From Brevibacterium album DSM 18261 (lineage in GTDB: Bacteria > Actinomycetota > Actinomycetes > Actinomycetales > Brevibacteriaceae), in contig NZ_AUFJ01000009.1 of the NCBI RefSeq assembly GCF_000426445.1, positions 744,001-808,000 on the forward strand: DNA of 64,000 nt, in the 5' to 3' direction. The notes beneath the pieces are model-generated. The model saw only the letters and a program-made list of their open reading frames with translations. It made no database searches and was not told where the DNA came from. How positions within the stretch are numbered: position 1 is the first letter of the stretch; each line of letters starts with the position of its first letter. The translations under genes were made by a program, and so were the position numbers. Below are positions 51,732 to 60,711 of this stretch, in pieces.

Positions 51732-52028
51732 GCCCACGATTCTCCCACTCCCCGGGAATCCGCGGAACGGAGGCGGTCACGGGGCTTCACACGCACGGAG
51801 GGCCACGGAACGGGCGGGCATCGGCGCATGCGGCACCGCGCACGGGCGGACGTCGAGGGTCGGTGAGCATGTCCAGTGCCACGTCCGCCGGCCGGAATAC
51901 GGGAACCGCCGCTCGGAGTTGTTGCGATCACAGGAGCATCGCGCCTCGGCAGCGGGCGGCACAGGCCCGCACCGGCGCGCGCCGACCCACAACGACGAAT
52001 CCGCATCCACGAAAGCAAGGCCCCCACC

Positions 52029-53018
52029 GTGTCCGTTCCCCTCAGCATCCTCGACCTCGTCTCCATCTCCGAGGGCGAGACCGCCCGTGAGGCCATCGCC
52101 GCCTCCGTGCGGGGCGCGCGCCTCGCGGACGAGCTCGGCTACCACCGGCTGTGGTTCGCCGAGCACCACAACACCGACAACCTCGCCGCCAGCGCCACTG
52201 CCCTGCTGATCTCCGCGGCCGCGGCGGCCACGGAGCGGATCCGGGTGGGCTCCGGTGGCGTGATGCTGCCCAACCATGCGCCGCTCATGGTGGCGGAGCA
52301 GTACGGGACGCTGGCGAACATGCACGGGGACAGGATCGACCTGGGGCTGGGCCGCGCGCCGGGCACGGACATGATGACGGCGCAGGCGCTCAACCGCTCC
52401 TCGGCGGAGCCGCAGGCGTTCGCGCAGTCCATCTTCGATCTGCAGGGGTGGTTCGGGCCCGAGGGGCAGGCCCACAGCGTGCCGATCCGCTCCGCCGTGT
52501 CCGCCGGAACGGAGGTGCCCATCTGGGTGCTGGGCTCCACGGTCAACGGTGCCTCGATCGCCGGTCAGCTGGGCCTGCCGTTCTCCGTGGCCTCCCACTT
52601 CGCCCCGGACCAGCTGGACGAGGCGATCGCGGTCTACCGGAACTCCTTCACCACGGAGGCCCCCACCGCGCAGATCGAGAAGCCCTACGTCATGGCCGGC
52701 GTGAACGTGATGGTGGCGCCCACGGACGCGGAGGCGGAGCGGGAGTTCACGGTGCTGGAGCAGATGTTCCTCGACATCCAGCGCGGGCAGCGCCGCAGGC
52801 TCCAGCCGCCGGTGGACCCGGCAGAGCTCGCCGCACAGGGCGGCCGCGACCAGGCGATGCTGCGGATCAAGGCGGTGGGAGCCCCGGAGGCGGCTGTGCG
52901 CCGGTTGCAGGAGCTTGTCGAGCGCACGGGTGCGGACGAACTGATCCTCACGACGTATGCCTACGACTCCGCGGTGCGGGAGCGGTCCCTCCGCCTGCTG
53001 GCCGAGCACTGGTTCTGA
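52029..53018 (+). CDS. luciferase-like monooxygenase (LLM class flavin oxidoreductase)
   Basis: 329 residues from a GTG with a modest AAGG upstream. Bacterial luciferase-type TIM barrel of the MsnO8 group: SILDLVSISEGETAREAI, LGYHRLWFAEHHNTDNLAASA, RIRVGSGGVMLPNHAPLMVAEQYGTL, and DLGLGRAPGTD. Such enzymes use reduced FMN or F420 for monooxygenation or hydride transfer, and the substrate is unknown. It stands alone, divergent from the thioredoxin/NHL gene across a 297 bp region in which I see no further gene. Confidence 0.9.
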   Translation: MSVPLSILDLVSISEGETAREAIAASVRGARLADELGYHRLWFAEHHNTDNLAASATALLISAAAAATERIRVGSGGVMLPNHAPLMVAEQYGTLANMHGDRIDLGLGRAPGTDMMTAQALNRSSAEPQAFAQSIFDLQGWFGPEGQAHSVPIRSAVSAGTEVPIWVLGSTVNGASIAGQLGLPFSVASHFAPDQLDEAIAVYRNSFTTEAPTAQIEKPYVMAGVNVMVAPTDAEAEREFTVLEQMFLDIQRGQRRRLQPPVDPAELAAQGGRDQAMLRIKAVGAPEAAVRRLQELVERTGADELILTTYAYDSAVRERSLRLLAEHWF

Positions 53019-53105
53019 GGTCCGGCACCATCATCCCTGTGGCGTGCGAAGATGAGCCTGGAGCCGCCGCTCGTCGGCTGTGTGAATCCGCATGAAGGAG
53101 GAACC

Positions 53106-53490
53106 GTGGACGGTCTCACCCTCGCTGACCTTGCCGGTGTGGTCTACTCCGCAGGCAAGGTCTTCGACGGGCTTTCGAGCAATCGGCTCAGCACAGAGCG
53201 CGGCCATCGACCTCTTCATCGAAGCGGCCAAGGCTCAGCCGTTCCAGGACGGCAACAAGCGTTCAGCACTCTTCGCCGCCAATGCCCATCTCATCGGCCA
53301 CGGCACCCGCACCCTGCTCACGGTTCCCGTCTCCGAGACCGACCCGGAACCGGCGGAACGCTTCAACGACCTGCTCGCTCGCGCGTACATCTTCGACGAA
53401 CATGGCCCAGTGGCCGCGCTCCTGCGGCAGGACGGCCTCGTCTCCCTCGACGAGATCGGCTCTCGCCGGAGACGGCGCACGCGCGGCTGA
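53106..53490 (+). pseudogene. Fic/Doc-family toxin remnant, frameshifted
   Basis: A GTG at 53106 with a strong AAGGAGGA site opens a frame reading VDGLTLADLAGVVYSAGKVFDGLSSN. The Fic core lies in another frame and begins around 53185 (AIGSAQSAAIDLFIEAAKAQ, then PFQDGNKRSALFAAN). The match is to the Fic motif HPFxxGNKR, with Gln for His at the catalytic position. The two pieces join at about 53180 by a one-base shift, and the part between the usual helices is short. It is therefore probably inactive. No antitoxin gene is next to it. Programmed frameshifting or a local sequence error are alternatives. Confidence 0.6.
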
Positions 53491-53542
53491 TACCGCAGAC
53501 ACCACGGCGGAGCACGTGTTCTGCTCTGAGACAATGCGGACC

Positions 53543-54472
53543 ATGACTGACGTTGATGCACTTCCGCCCGCCGAGGCGCAGGCCATCCGCGACCGACTCG
53601 AGGAGATCGCGGCGAAGGTGCGAACGGCCGCGAGCGAGGCGCACGGTTCGCCCGAGGCCGTCCGCATCCTGCTCGCCACCAAGACCCAGCCGGCCGCGCG
53701 GATCCGGGCCGCCCTGGAGGCGGGGTTCACGCTGATCGGGGAGAACCGCGTCCAGGAGCTGGTGGCGAAGGCCCCGGACCTGGCCGACGTGCCGCACGAG
53801 GCGCATCTCATCGGTCCCCTGCAGAAGAACAAGGTCAACCACACACTGCGTGCCGGTGCCGCCTGCGTGCAGTCGATCGACGATCTCGCGGTGGCGCAGA
53901 AGCTCAGTGCGCGAATCGAGACCCTCCTGCACGAGGGCGCCGCCGCACTCGCCGCCGAGGCGCCGGGGACCGTCCGCGGAACGTTGCCGGCCGCCGGCGC
54001 GCGGCAAGGCGCGAGCGGCGCCGGAGAGCAAGACGGCACGGATGCGCAGAGCGGCACGGACGAACCGGCCGCGGGCACGGAGGGAGGCTCCGGCGGCAGC
54101 GGTATGGCGCCTGCCGGGGCCGTCGCACCCGTGCTCGAGGTGATGCTCCAGGTGAACACCTCCGGCGAGGAGTCGAAGTCCGGGGTCGCGCCCGCTGACG
54201 CCGAGGCCCTGGCCGAGCAGGTGCGCGTCCTCTCGCACCTGCGGATCGGCGGGCTCATGACGATCGGCTTTCCCGGCGCCACGGAGGCGGAGATCCGTCC
54301 CTCCTATGCGGACCTGCGCGAACTCTCCCAGCGCCTCCGCGAGACCGGCGCACTGCCGGCGGACGCGACCGCGCTCTCGATGGGGATGAGCGGCGACTAC
54401 GTGCTCGCGATCGCCGAAGGAGCGACGATGGTGCGGGTGGGTTCGAGCGTCTTCGGGGCACGGGGGCAGTAG
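53543..54472 (+). CDS. YggS/PROSC-family pyridoxal-phosphate homeostasis protein
   Basis: 309 residues. GACAAT ends 7 nt before the ATG and no binding site is seen, again the leaderless pattern. A single-domain alanine-racemase-type barrel: K47 in LLATKTQPA binds PLP, followed by FTLIGENRVQELVAK, HLIGPLQKNKV, LQVNTSGEESKSGV, GLMTIG and LSMGMSGDYVLAIAEGATMVRVGSSVFGAR. The family is normally about 230 residues. Here about 60 Ala/Gly/Glu-rich residues (133-194) are inserted before the LEVMLQVN strand. It buffers free PLP and is not a racemase. Confidence 0.92.
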   Translation: MTDVDALPPAEAQAIRDRLEEIAAKVRTAASEAHGSPEAVRILLATKTQPAARIRAALEAGFTLIGENRVQELVAKAPDLADVPHEAHLIGPLQKNKVNHTLRAGAACVQSIDDLAVAQKLSARIETLLHEGAAALAAEAPGTVRGTLPAAGARQGASGAGEQDGTDAQSGTDEPAAGTEGGSGGSGMAPAGAVAPVLEVMLQVNTSGEESKSGVAPADAEALAEQVRVLSHLRIGGLMTIGFPGATEAEIRPSYADLRELSQRLRETGALPADATALSMGMSGDYVLAIAEGATMVRVGSSVFGARGQ

Positions 54473-54494
54473 CCGGCGGCCCCTCCGCGCCGCG

Positions 54495-54584
54495 CACCCT
54501 GCACGCATGCGGTTTCCGCACGCCGAACGGCAATAGCGCGCAGAGACCACATACGCGTGGACAGATCACTGCACACGTATGTGC
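54495..54584. repeat. CGTATG-type dispersed repeat, third copy
   Basis: ACGCATGCGGTTTCCGCACG start and a unit from ACATACGCG (54549) to CGTATGTGC (54584), like the 35 bp units at 23111 and 23183. It lies between two convergent genes. Confidence 0.5.
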
Positions 54585-54675
54585 TCCACATACAGGGGCG
54601 CTGGACTCGGCGTCCGCCGCGCTCACTCCGGCATCGCCGGACGCGCACCTTCAGCAGGTGGGCACACTGCTGCGG

Positions 54676-55503
54676 TCAGTCCTCCAGACGCCTGATCGAG
54701 CGCAGCTCCTCCGCCCAGAACCTGGCGATCTTGCGCCTGCGCGCGGAGTCGTCGCTGAGCACGTCCGCCAACCCCAGCCCCCGCGCCAGGTCGAGAGTCG
54801 TCTGGATGAGGCGGTGCGTCCGCTCGTCGCTCACGTCCGCGCGCAGCGTGCGCACCGCCATGTCGTAGACGTCCTTCGCGAACTTCTGCTCGAGCGGCAG
54901 GATCCTCTCCCGCAGCGAGGGTTCAGCCGCCGCAGCCGTCCAGATCTGCAGGGCCGCCTTGAACAGGTCGGAGGTGTAGTAGTCGAGGACCTGCTCGACC
55001 AGCTGCTCGAACCGGTCTCCTCCGGGCTCCCCGCCAGAATCGCCGCCGCCCGCCCTCGCGTCAGGCCCGGCGCCGGTCTCAGCACCGCTGCGCGCATCGC
55101 CCTCCGGTCCCCCGCCCTCCTGCGACTCGGCGGTCCCGCCGCTCTGGGGTGCGAAGTAGCGGGCCACCCGGTCCTCGAACATGTGCTCGAGTGCGGTCAG
55201 CAGCAGACCTTCGCGCGTGGGGAAATGGTGCTGCAGAGCGCCCCGGCTCACGCCGCTGTGCTCCGCCACGACCGAGGTGGTGGTCGCCTGCCAGCCGCGC
55301 GTCGCCAGGCATTCGACGGTCGACTGCAGGATCCGCGCCCGGGTCGCCCGGCTGCGGTCCTGCTGCGGCGCACGCAGGCCGCCAGCAGCACCCTGCCCTC
55401 CAGCAGAGCCCTGCCCACCGGCGGCGCCCCGTTCCGAAGCCGAGGCGTCCTCGTGGGCGGTGCTGTCAGCGGTGGCGGGATCGCGGCGCGTCGTGGTGGT
55501 CAT
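54676..55503 (-). CDS. TetR-family regulator of the AtuA/acyl-CoA carboxylase operon
   Basis: 275 residues. A disordered 45-residue Ala/Gly/Gln leader precedes the DNA-binding domain (ATRARILQSTVECLATRGWQATTTSVVAEHSGVSRGALQHHF). The ligand domain has another Gly/Ala/Glu-rich insert (about 120-160) and ends with helices such as FKAALQIWTAAAAEPSLRERIL. It is the last gene of the minus-strand operon, 22 bp after the hydratase stop, so it may regulate its own operon, as AtuR (also TetR type) does in Pseudomonas. Confidence 0.85.
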   Translation of the reverse strand: MTTTTRRDPATADSTAHEDASASERGAAGGQGSAGGQGAAGGLRAPQQDRSRATRARILQSTVECLATRGWQATTTSVVAEHSGVSRGALQHHFPTREGLLLTALEHMFEDRVARYFAPQSGGTAESQEGGGPEGDARSGAETGAGPDARAGGGDSGGEPGGDRFEQLVEQVLDYYTSDLFKAALQIWTAAAAEPSLRERILPLEQKFAKDVYDMAVRTLRADVSDERTHRLIQTTLDLARGLGLADVLSDDSARRRKIARFWAEELRSIRRLED

Positions 55504-55525
55504 GACCCCTCATCGTAGGCGGCGC

Positions 55526-56599
55526 TCATTCGCTCACGACCCACGGCGGGGACTCCTTCGCGAGGAACGCGGCCATTCCCGCGCGGGCATCGTCGCTGAG
55601 GAAGAACGAGGCGGACAGGTCGAGCATCTCCTCCCCTTCTTCGTCCATACGGCGCAGCACACGTCGGTTGACCAGCCGCTTCGAGGCCGCGAGTGCCGCC
55701 GGTGCCGCCTTCCGCAGGTCCCCGAGCACCTCCTCCAGCGCTTCCGCCAGCACCGGGGAGGCCGAGGCCGGGGGCGCGTACGCCGGCGTGGTCGCTGCCG
55801 CACTGTGCCCGCCCTCAGAAGCCCCTGCCCCAGAACCGCCCGCCGCCGAAGCCGCGGTCCGCGCTGCTCCGGCACCACCCGACACCTCACCTTCCGCCTC
55901 GGCGCCCGCCGGCACCGCGCGGGTGACGAAGCCTGCCGAGGCGGCCTCAGCCGCAGACACCGCACTTCCGCGCAGGAACCACTCCGCCGCCGTCCTGTCA
56001 CCCAGCCGCGCGAGCACGAGCGGGGCGATCATCGCCGCCACCACTCCGATCCGCACCTCGCTCACGCCGAAGGTGGCGCGCGGTCCCGCCAGCACCACGT
56101 CACAGGCGGCCACGAAACCCATACCGCCGGCGCGCACATGTCCGTCGAGCGCGGCGATGACCGGTTTGGGGGATTCCAGCAGCGCCCGGCACACGTCCGC
56201 GGCCGCCCGCCCACGCTCCCGCTGCTCCGCGGTGGGATCAGCAGGATCGCCTCCACCGGAATCAGCTCGCTGCGGGACGGCAGCGCCCTCCGCGGAAACC
56301 GCACGCGCACCCGCTGCCGCACCCGACTGTCCTCCCTCCGCCGAGGCTGTGCCCTCCGTCGGGGCCGCGCCCGCGCTGCCCTGCTTCCCGCGCTTCCCGC
56401 CGCTGAGGTCCGCACCCGCGCAGAAGGTGTTGCCCGTGTGCGTGAGGACGACGGCGCGGATACGTGCATCCTCCTCCGCGGCCTTCAGCCCGGAAGCGAT
56501 CCCCTCCAGCAGCGCCGGCGTGATCGCGTTGCGGTTGCTCGGCTCGTCGAGCACCAGGGTCACCGTCGAACCGCTCACCTCGTAGCGCACCGGGCTCAT
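55526..56599 (-). CDS. enoyl-CoA hydratase, 3-methylglutaconyl- or isohexenylglutaconyl-CoA type
   Basis: 357 residues; ATGA overlap with the carboxylase alpha gene. Crotonase core: TVTLVLDEPSNRNAITPALLEG, oxyanion segments NTFCAGADLSGG and DGHVRAGGMGFVAACDVVLAGPRATFGVSEVRIGVV (Glu at 181). Two low-complexity insertions, about 67-125 and 231-282, lengthen it by about 100 residues over the family norm of 260. Following a biotin-dependent acyl-CoA carboxylase, it would hydrate the glutaconyl-type product (AtuE or LiuC role). Which of the two is not decided by sequence. Confidence 0.88.
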   Translation of the reverse strand: MSPVRYEVSGSTVTLVLDEPSNRNAITPALLEGIASGLKAAEEDARIRAVVLTHTGNTFCAGADLSGGKRGKQGSAGAAPTEGTASAEGGQSGAAAGARAVSAEGAAVPQRADSGGGDPADPTAEQRERGRAAADVCRALLESPKPVIAALDGHVRAGGMGFVAACDVVLAGPRATFGVSEVRIGVVAAMIAPLVLARLGDRTAAEWFLRGSAVSAAEAASAGFVTRAVPAGAEAEGEVSGGAGAARTAASAAGGSGAGASEGGHSAAATTPAYAPPASASPVLAEALEEVLGDLRKAAPAALAASKRLVNRRVLRRMDEEGEEMLDLSASFFLSDDARAGMAAFLAKESPPWVVSE

Positions 56600-59031
56600 G
56601 ACCGCCCTCCCTGAGCCGCATCCTCAGCGCCGTCCGTGCCCGCATCCGCGGAGCTCGCGCCCGCAAACCCGGAGTCCGCGCCCGCAGGCGAACCGTTCGC
56701 CGCAGAGGCTGCTTCCGCAGAGCCAGCCCCGCCGTCCGCATCCGCGCCGTCAGCATGCGGGTCCTCGATGACCGCGAGCATCGTGCCCACGTCCACCTGG
56801 TCCCCGGCGCCCACACGCAGCTCCACGAGCACCCCGTCCGCGTCCGAGCTGATGGTGTGCTCCATCTTCATCGCTTCCAGCCACACGATGGGCTGACCGG
56901 CGGAGACGGTCTGCCCCACCTCCGCACCCACGCGGAGCACCGTGCCCGGCATGGGTGCGAGCAGGCTGCCGGGTGCTGCGACCGCGCTGGGATCCGTGTA
57001 GCGCGGCAGCTCCTCGAGCCGCAGCGCCCCCGCGGAGGAGGACACCATGACGCTGCGACCGCGCCGGGACACCGCGTACCGGCGTTCGACGCCGTCCACG
57101 CTGAGCCGCACGCTGCCGGGAGTCGCCGCGACGACGCGGATGTCCGCGCCCTCCCGCAGGCAGCGCGGGTTCACCTCCCAGACGTCCCGCCGCTGGCGGT
57201 ACTCGACGGTGGTCTCCTCGCCGTCGACGATGAAGGTGCGCGAGCGCCAGTCCGCATGGAACAGCCGCCAGCCTCCCACCGCCGGCCGCGGATGCTCCTG
57301 TGCGATCGCGAGGGCGAGCGCGTCCTCACCGCTCACCGGGCTGCGTCCGCCATTCACCGCTCCCGAGGCGTCTGCCGGAACCGCAGAGCCTGCCGGAACC
57401 GCAGAGCCGCCCGGGGATGCAGCGCTCACCGGGGCCGCCGCAGCCGCCGCAGACACCGCGCCCGAGGCCAGCGGCGACACCAGCACGTCCCCGGGCCCGG
57501 CGACCGCACCCGCCGCCGCTGCACCCGCGGCCACCGCAGCCGCGACCGCCGCGGCGGCCACCGCCGTCGCGTCCGCCCCGGAGCCGAACACCTCGGGATG
57601 GTCCTCGAAGTACCGGGTCGTCGTCTCCCCCGCGAGGAACCCCGGCTCCCGCAGCACCGCCACGAGCAGGTCCGCATTGGTCCGCGGTCCGTCCCAGCGC
57701 ATGGACTCCAGGCCGGCAGCCAGCACCCGCGCCGCCGCAGCACGGCTCGGCCCCACGCCGATCACCTTGGCGATCATGGGGTCGTAGAACGTCGTGATCG
57801 TCTCCCCCGCCTCCAGCCCGGCGTCGAGGCGCAGCGCCGGACCCCGCAGATCGGAGCCCTGCGGCCCAGGGCCCTGCCGACCATCATCGTGCGAGCCTGA
57901 GCCCCGTCCACCGGCTCCGGACGCACCCGGGACAGCGAAGGCGACCACCGCGCCCGGCACTGCGAACTCGTGGACCGGCCCGGACTGCGGCTGCCAGTCC
58001 TCGTCCGGATCCTCCGCGTAGAGGCGGACCTCGATCGCGTGGCCCGAGGCCGTGGGCTCCTCCCCCGTGAGCGCCGCACCGGCGGCGATGTCCAGCTGCA
58101 GGCCCACGAGGTCCAGTCCGGTCGTGCACTCGGTGACCGGGTGCTCCACCTGCAGGCGGGTGTTCATCTCGAGGAAGTAGAAGGAGCCGTCGTCCGCGGC
58201 GAGGAACTCCACCGTGCCCGCCCCCACGTAGCCGATCCGCTCCGCCGCACTGCGCGCCGCCTCGTAGAGCCTCTCCCGCATCGCGGAGCCGTGGCGCTCC
58301 ACGAGAGGTGCCGGGGCCTCCTCGACGACCTTCTGGTGGCGGCGCTGCACCGAGCACTCGCGCTCCCCCACCGTCCACACCCGGCCGTGGGCGTCCCCGA
58401 ACACCTGGACCTCGATGTGGTGGCCCTCCGGGATGTAGCGCTCGCAGAACACCGTGGCGTCACCGAAAGCGCTCGCGGCCTCCCGCGAGGCCGATTCCAC
58501 GGTCTCGCGCAGGTCCGCGAGCCGCTCGACCACGCGCATGCCGCGGCCGCCGCCGCCCGCGGAGGCCTTGACCAGCACCGGCAGGTCCTCCTCCGTGATG
58601 GTTTCCGGCTCCAGCTCCGTGAGGACGGGCACGCCGGCCTCGGCCATGAGCCGCTTGGACTCGACCTTGGAGCCCATCTGCTCGATCGACTCGGGCGTGG
58701 GACCGATCCAGGTGAGACCGGCCGCGAGCACGGCCCGGGCGAAGTCCGCGTTCTCGGAGAGGAAGCCGTAGCCGGGGTGCACGGCATCCGCTCCCGCGCG
58801 CAGGGCGGCCTCGACGACGAGGTCCGCGCGCAGGTAGGTGTCCGCGGGAGAGGTCCCGGGCAGGCGCACGGCGGCATCGGCCTCGGAGACGAAGGCGGCG
58901 TCCGCGTCCGCATCGGAGAACACGGCCACCGTACCGATCCCGCGGGCCCGGCAGGTCGCGAAGACGCGGCGGGCGATCTCACCGCGGTTGGCGACGAGGA
59001 CTCGGGTGAGGGGAGAGGGCTGAGCAGTCAT
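56596..59031 (-). CDS. acyl-CoA carboxylase alpha chain (biotin carboxylase + biotin carrier)
   Basis: 811 residues, 8 bp after the beta gene. Biotin carboxylase domain 1-450: VLVANRGEIARRV, HPGYGFLSENADFA, VLVKASAGGGGRGMRVV (ATP grasp), RECSVQRRHQKVVEEAP, FLEMNTRLQVEHPVTE. A middle domain follows with an Ala-rich insertion (about 500-555), and a BCCP domain with EAMKMEH near residue 740 for biotin attachment. The last about 55 residues are an Ala/Asp/Gly tail. With the next upstream gene it forms a methylcrotonyl- or geranyl-CoA carboxylase (LiuD/AtuF type). ATGA overlap with the hydratase gene. Confidence 0.93.
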   Translation of the reverse strand: MTAQPSPLTRVLVANRGEIARRVFATCRARGIGTVAVFSDADADAAFVSEADAAVRLPGTSPADTYLRADLVVEAALRAGADAVHPGYGFLSENADFARAVLAAGLTWIGPTPESIEQMGSKVESKRLMAEAGVPVLTELEPETITEEDLPVLVKASAGGGGRGMRVVERLADLRETVESASREAASAFGDATVFCERYIPEGHHIEVQVFGDAHGRVWTVGERECSVQRRHQKVVEEAPAPLVERHGSAMRERLYEAARSAAERIGYVGAGTVEFLAADDGSFYFLEMNTRLQVEHPVTECTTGLDLVGLQLDIAAGAALTGEEPTASGHAIEVRLYAEDPDEDWQPQSGPVHEFAVPGAVVAFAVPGASGAGGRGSGSHDDGRQGPGPQGSDLRGPALRLDAGLEAGETITTFYDPMIAKVIGVGPSRAAAARVLAAGLESMRWDGPRTNADLLVAVLREPGFLAGETTTRYFEDHPEVFGSGADATAVAAAAVAAAVAAGAAAAGAVAGPGDVLVSPLASGAVSAAAAAAPVSAASPGGSAVPAGSAVPADASGAVNGGRSPVSGEDALALAIAQEHPRPAVGGWRLFHADWRSRTFIVDGEETTVEYRQRRDVWEVNPRCLREGADIRVVAATPGSVRLSVDGVERRYAVSRRGRSVMVSSSAGALRLEELPRYTDPSAVAAPGSLLAPMPGTVLRVGAEVGQTVSAGQPIVWLEAMKMEHTISSDADGVLVELRVGAGDQVDVGTMLAVIEDPHADGADADGGAGSAEAASAANGSPAGADSGFAGASSADAGTDGAEDAAQGGRS

Positions 59032-59039
59032 ACCGGCGA

Positions 59040-60635
59040 TCACATCCTGAAGATTCCGTAGGAGCGGTCGGACTCGACGGGTCCGGTCGCGATGGCGGAG
59101 AGCGAGAGCCCCAGCACGGTGCGGGTGTCCCGGGGGTCGATGATGCCGTCGTCGTAGACCATCCCGGAGAGGAACAGCGGCAGGGACTCCGCCTCGATCT
59201 GCTTCTCGATCGCCGCGCGCCGCAGCTCGTTCTTCTCGTCGTCGAAGGGCAGACCGCGCGCTTCCGCCGAGGCCTTGGCCACCGAGGTGACGACGTCCGC
59301 CAGCTGCGCCCCTCCCATCACCGCGGACTTGGCCGAGGGCCACGCGAAGAGGAAGCGGGGGTTGTAGTCCCGGCCGCACATCCCGTAGTGGCCGGCACCG
59401 TAGGAGGCGCCGATGAGCAGCGAGATGTGCGGCACCGTGGAGGTGGAGACCGCATTCACCATCATCGAGCCGTGCTTGATGATCCCGCCCTCCTCGTACT
59501 TCCGGCCCACCATGTAGCCGGTGGTGTTGTGGAGGAAGAGGAGAGGCGTGCGCTGTCGGTTGGCGATCTGGATGAACTGGGTGACCTTCTGCGCCTCCTC
59601 GCTGAAGATCACGCCCTTGGAATTCGCGACGATCCCCACCGGATAGCCGTGGATGCGCGCCCAGCCCGTCACCATGCCGGAGCCGTAGAGCGGCTTGAAC
59701 TCGTCGAAGTCAGACCCGTCGACCACCCGGGCGAGAACCTCACGGGGGTCGAAGGGGATTCGCAGGTCCTCCGGCACGATGCCCAGCAGCTCCTCGCCGC
59801 TGTGCAGGGGGGCGGCGACCGGCCCGGGAGCCGGCCCCTCCTTGCGATGGTTGAGCCGCGCCACGATCCGCCGGCCTATCCGCAGGGCGTCCTGCTCGTC
59901 ACGGGCGAGGTGGTCGGCGAGTCCGCTGGTGCGCGCATGCATCTCCGCACCGCCGAGGGACTCGTCGTCGCTCACCTCGCCGGTCGCCGCCTTCACCAGC
60001 GGCGGGCCGCCCAGGAACACCTTGGACTGTTGCTCGATCATGACGACGTGATCGCTCATGCCCGGCTGGTAGGCGCCGCCTGCCGTCGAGTTCCCGAACA
60101 CGATCGAGATCGTGGGGATGCCCGCCTTGGACATCTCCGCGAGGTGCCGGAAGGTGGCGCCGCCGGGGATGAAGACCTCGCTCTGCGTGGGCAGATTGGC
60201 GCCGCCGGACTCCACCAGGCTGATCATCGGCAGCCGGTTCTCCATCGCGATGTCCTTGAGCCGCAGCTGCTTCTTCAGCGTGCGCGGATTGGTGGTGCCG
60301 CCGGCGATCGTGGGGTCGTTGGCCACGATCATGCACTCCACGCCGGAGACCACGCCGATCCCACCCACCACGGAGGCGCCCACCGGGAAGTCCGAGCCCC
60401 ATGCGGCGTACGGGCACAGCTCGAGGAACGGCGCATCGCGGTCCACGAGCAGCTCGATCCGCTCCCGCGCCGTGAGCTTCCCCCGCTTCCGGTGGCGCTC
60501 GACCGCCTTCTCCCCACCGGCGGCGGCGAGCTGTTCGTTGACCTCGTCGAGCTCCCGCAGCTTGGCGCGCATCGCCTGCGCGGCAGCCGCGTACTCCTCC
60601 GCCCCGGTGTCCGCTGCGGTCGTGAGTGCAGTCAT
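59040..60635 (-). CDS. acyl-CoA carboxylase beta chain (carboxyltransferase)
   Basis: 531 residues. Carboxyltransferase of the methylcrotonyl/geranyl-CoA group: GGEKAVERHRKRGKLTARERIELLVD, VESGGANLPTQSEVF, FGNSTAGGAYQPGMSDHVVMIE, NTTGYMVGRKYEEGGIIKHGSMMVNAV and GASYGAGHYGMCGRDYNPRFLFAWPSAKSAVMGG. Carboxylates the gamma-methyl position of an unsaturated branched acyl-CoA. Methylcrotonyl- and geranyl-CoA enzymes differ at a few active-site positions that I cannot resolve by eye. 76 bp separate it from the dehydrogenase gene upstream, with a short palindrome CCCGTACGGG. Confidence 0.93.
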   Translation of the reverse strand: MTALTTAADTGAEEYAAAAQAMRAKLRELDEVNEQLAAAGGEKAVERHRKRGKLTARERIELLVDRDAPFLELCPYAAWGSDFPVGASVVGGIGVVSGVECMIVANDPTIAGGTTNPRTLKKQLRLKDIAMENRLPMISLVESGGANLPTQSEVFIPGGATFRHLAEMSKAGIPTISIVFGNSTAGGAYQPGMSDHVVMIEQQSKVFLGGPPLVKAATGEVSDDESLGGAEMHARTSGLADHLARDEQDALRIGRRIVARLNHRKEGPAPGPVAAPLHSGEELLGIVPEDLRIPFDPREVLARVVDGSDFDEFKPLYGSGMVTGWARIHGYPVGIVANSKGVIFSEEAQKVTQFIQIANRQRTPLLFLHNTTGYMVGRKYEEGGIIKHGSMMVNAVSTSTVPHISLLIGASYGAGHYGMCGRDYNPRFLFAWPSAKSAVMGGAQLADVVTSVAKASAEARGLPFDDEKNELRRAAIEKQIEAESLPLFLSGMVYDDGIIDPRDTRTVLGLSLSAIATGPVESDRSYGIFRM

Positions 60636-60711
60636 GCTCTGTGCCCCTGTTCATCGTTCCGTCCCGTACGGGCCGGTGCCTGCGCGCGGCCTGTCCTCAG
60701 CGCCCCGTCCG

